Shown: piece by piece, positions 7,300 through 8,347 of the stretch
How positions within the stretch are numbered: position 1 is the first letter of the stretch
Layout of the letters: each line of letters starts with the position of its first letter
NCBI GenBank assembly: GCA_000434055.1
Contig: HF999622.1
Location: 4,898 to 13,244, forward strand
Direction: 5' to 3'
DNA length: 8,347 nucleotides
Source of the DNA: Ruminococcus sp. CAG:488
Lineage (GTDB): Bacteria > Bacillota > Clostridia > Oscillospirales > Acutalibacteraceae
Notes under the pieces: model-generated
Seen by the model: only the letters and a program-made list of their open reading frames with translations
The model's database searches: none
Told to the model about the DNA's origin: nothing
Made by a program: the position numbers and the translations under genes

Positions 7300-7327
7300 A
7301 ACAAATTATTTTTCGTTTCATATAATA
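7300..7327 (+). promoter_or_regulatory. Promoter of the DUF11 gene; fits both sigma-A and sigma-K-like consensus
   Basis: TATAAT at 7321-7326 is a perfect sigma-A -10, with ATAACA (7298-7303, four of six matches) 17 bases upstream. The same bases also read as a mother-cell sporulation promoter: AAC at 7300-7302, a 16-base gap, then CATATAATA at 7319-7327, which fits the sigma-K form AC-N16/17-CATAnnnTA. Sequence alone does not decide which sigma factor is used. Predicted start of transcription is around 7332-7335. Confidence 0.6.
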
Positions 7328-7331
7328 TAAC

Positions 7332-7347
7332 GGAAGCAAAAGCTTCC
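7332..7347 (+). promoter_or_regulatory. Perfect hairpin at the predicted 5' end of the DUF11 transcript
   Basis: GGAAGC and GCTTCC pair over six bases around an AAAA loop. It begins at or next to the predicted transcription start and ends nine bases before the ribosome binding site (AAAGGAGGT, 7356-7364). There is no T-run on either side, so it is not an intrinsic terminator. A 5'-terminal stem-loop followed by a strong binding site is a known way of protecting an mRNA from 5'-end-dependent decay and is typical of highly expressed proteins; that role is inferred here. Confidence 0.6.
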
Positions 7348-7370
7348 AAAAAAACAAAGGAGGTCTTGCA

Positions 7371-8225
7371 ATGGCTCTTTTCACAAACCAAGCGACCTTG
7401 ACCTATAACGATAACGTTATCAATTCCAACATCGTTACAGGCGAGATCGTTCAGGTTCTTACAGTCACAAAAAATGCACTTTCAAACACCTATGAAAGAG
7501 ACAAAGCCATAACCTATATCATCAACATCGTCAACTCAAGCGATACGGAATTCACCGGTCTGACCGTAACCGATAATCTCGGAGCATACGCCTTTAACAC
7601 AACGACACTCGTTCCGCTGACCTATGTTGCCGGCAGTGTGCGTTATTTCATCAAAGGCGATCTTCAGCCACAGCCGACAGTTACGGCTGCTTCACCGCTG
7701 ACAATAACGGGAATCACGGTTCCTGCCAACGGTAACGCAACTGTTGTTTACTCGGCAACGGTGAATGAATTTGCGCCTCTTGACGGCGAAGCACGTATCA
7801 CAAACACCGTCAGCGTAAACGGCGGAGGACTCTCCTCACCCGTCACGGCAGAGGAAACCGTTACGCTTGAAGCAGGTCCGCTTCTCTCTATCACAAAGGC
7901 AGTTTGCCCGCTTTCCGTTCCCGAAAACGGAACTTTGACTTACACCTTTGTTATCAGAAACAACGGCTTCACCGAAGCAACAGCGGCAGATAACCTTGTT
8001 ATCCGCGATACCTTTGACCCGATTCTCAATATAACCGGCGTAACTCTTGGCGGAACAGCCCTCACGCCGACAACGGATTACACTTATAACGCCGAAACGG
8101 GCGAATTTGCTACAGTTGCCGGTGCAGTTACCGTTCCGGCGGCAACCTATGTTCGCGACGCAGTGACCGGCGCCTACAATGTGACTCCGGGTGCAACGGT
8201 TCTCACGGTTACGGGTACAATTTAA
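7371..8225 (+). CDS. Two-repeat DUF11 protein, probable self-assembling structural protein
   Basis: A 284-residue, Thr/Val/Asn-rich, all-beta protein with one Cys (178), no Trp and only the initiator Met. It holds two DUF11-type immunoglobulin-like repeats: repeat 1 about 28-151 (TVTK at 31-34, ITYIINIVN at 47-55, TVTD at 65-68, ITNTVSVNG at 143-151) and repeat 2 about 168-284 (SITK at 173-176, LTYTFVIRNNG at 189-199, VIRD at 210-213). Repeat 2 ends at TVLTVTGTI, matching the NATVVYSATV strand of repeat 1, so it lacks the final TN-containing strand. The N-terminus (FTNQATLTYN, 4-13) looks like that strand. There is no signal peptide, sortase signal or membrane segment. AAAGGAGGT lies six bases before the ATG. 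Function is unknown; from memory, the spore appendage proteins P29a/P29b of Clostridium taeniosporum also contain DUF11 domains and have a similar size. It is monocistronic and diverges from the uronate operon, with no evident link to it. Confidence 0.88.
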   Translation: MALFTNQATLTYNDNVINSNIVTGEIVQVLTVTKNALSNTYERDKAITYIINIVNSSDTEFTGLTVTDNLGAYAFNTTTLVPLTYVAGSVRYFIKGDLQPQPTVTAASPLTITGITVPANGNATVVYSATVNEFAPLDGEARITNTVSVNGGGLSSPVTAEETVTLEAGPLLSITKAVCPLSVPENGTLTYTFVIRNNGFTEATAADNLVIRDTFDPILNITGVTLGGTALTPTTDYTYNAETGEFATVAGAVTVPAATYVRDAVTGAYNVTPGATVLTVTGTI

Positions 8226-8241
8226 CCTCTCGCAAAGAAAA

Positions 8242-8263
8242 AAGGCACGGTTTTCCGTGCCTT
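8242..8263. terminator. Perfect 9-bp hairpin after the DUF11 gene, T-run on the minus strand
   Basis: AAGGCACGG pairs with CCGTGCCTT around a TTTT loop, starting 17 bases after the DUF11 stop. On the plus strand it is followed by only two T, then GAGCG. On the minus strand it is followed by TTTTCTTT, the better terminator. It may therefore stop leftward transcription entering from beyond the right edge, or act in both directions with the A-run pairing. Confidence 0.65.
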
Positions 8264-8298
8264 GAGCGATGCAGAAGAATGATAAACCTGCAAAATAA

Positions 8299-8347
8299 CA
8301 CGGCGGAAAACGGGATTAGCCGATTTCCGCCGTGATTTAATTTACTT
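8299..8347 (+). terminator. Second hairpin terminator, 11-bp perfect stem
   Basis: CACGGCGGAAA (8299-8309) pairs perfectly with TTTCCGCCGTG (8324-8334); the 14-base loop can itself form a short CGG/CCG stem. It is followed by ATTTAATTTACTT to the window end, a T-rich tail fitting rightward termination. On the minus strand the tail is TTATTTTG, so it could also work leftward. The bases between the two hairpins (8264-8298) hold no gene that I can see. Confidence 0.7.

Noticed and set aside
7410..7421. Perfect 12-bp palindrome GATAACGTTATC
   Set aside because: It lies inside the DUF11 coding region and encodes part of a normal DUF11-type segment; nothing else suggests an operator there.
7371..7440. 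Signal peptide on the DUF11 protein
   Set aside because: The first 20 residues have no basic start, no hydrophobic core and no cleavage site; they look like a beta strand instead.

Overview
The window looks like chromosomal DNA from an anaerobic low- to mid-GC Firmicute, probably a gut-type member of the Clostridia. Strong AGGAGG-type ribosome binding sites, an AT-rich intergenic region, a Bacillus/Clostridium-type UxuA plus SDR-type UxuB pair, and a signal-less two-repeat DUF11 protein all fit this. I cannot name the species.

Minus strand, about 7240 down to 1: a tightly packed run of seven genes, probably one operon, read right to left. In order it holds a 673-residue fusion of a TIM-barrel sugar isomerase/epimerase to a Gfo/Idh/MocA oxidoreductase (5163-7184), a separate Gfo/Idh/MocA oxidoreductase (4141-5154), mannonate dehydratase uxuA (3066-4136), an SDR D-mannonate oxidoreductase uxuB (2210-3061), two paralogous family-2 glycosyltransferases (1202-2194 and 189-1205), and the start of a PfkB-family 2-keto-3-deoxygluconate kinase that leaves the window at base 1. 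UxuB, UxuA and the kinase give the route fructuronate -> mannonate -> 2-keto-3-deoxygluconate -> its 6-phosphate. The upstream oxidoreductase and epimerase genes probably prepare a less common uronate or uronoside for that route. The two AT-rich glycosyltransferases are out of place functionally.

Intergenic 7185-7370: divergent promoters. The leftward one has an extended -10. The rightward one reads both as a sigma-A -10 and as a sigma-K-type mother-cell promoter, and its transcript would begin in a perfect hairpin.

Plus strand, 7371-8225: a 284-residue protein of two DUF11 repeats with no signal peptide. Its second repeat stops exactly before the last strand present in the first repeat, and the protein's N-terminus starts with a strand resembling that missing one. 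This suggests head-to-tail self-assembly by strand donation and is the most interesting object in the window. Two perfect hairpins follow it (8242-8334) to the right edge.
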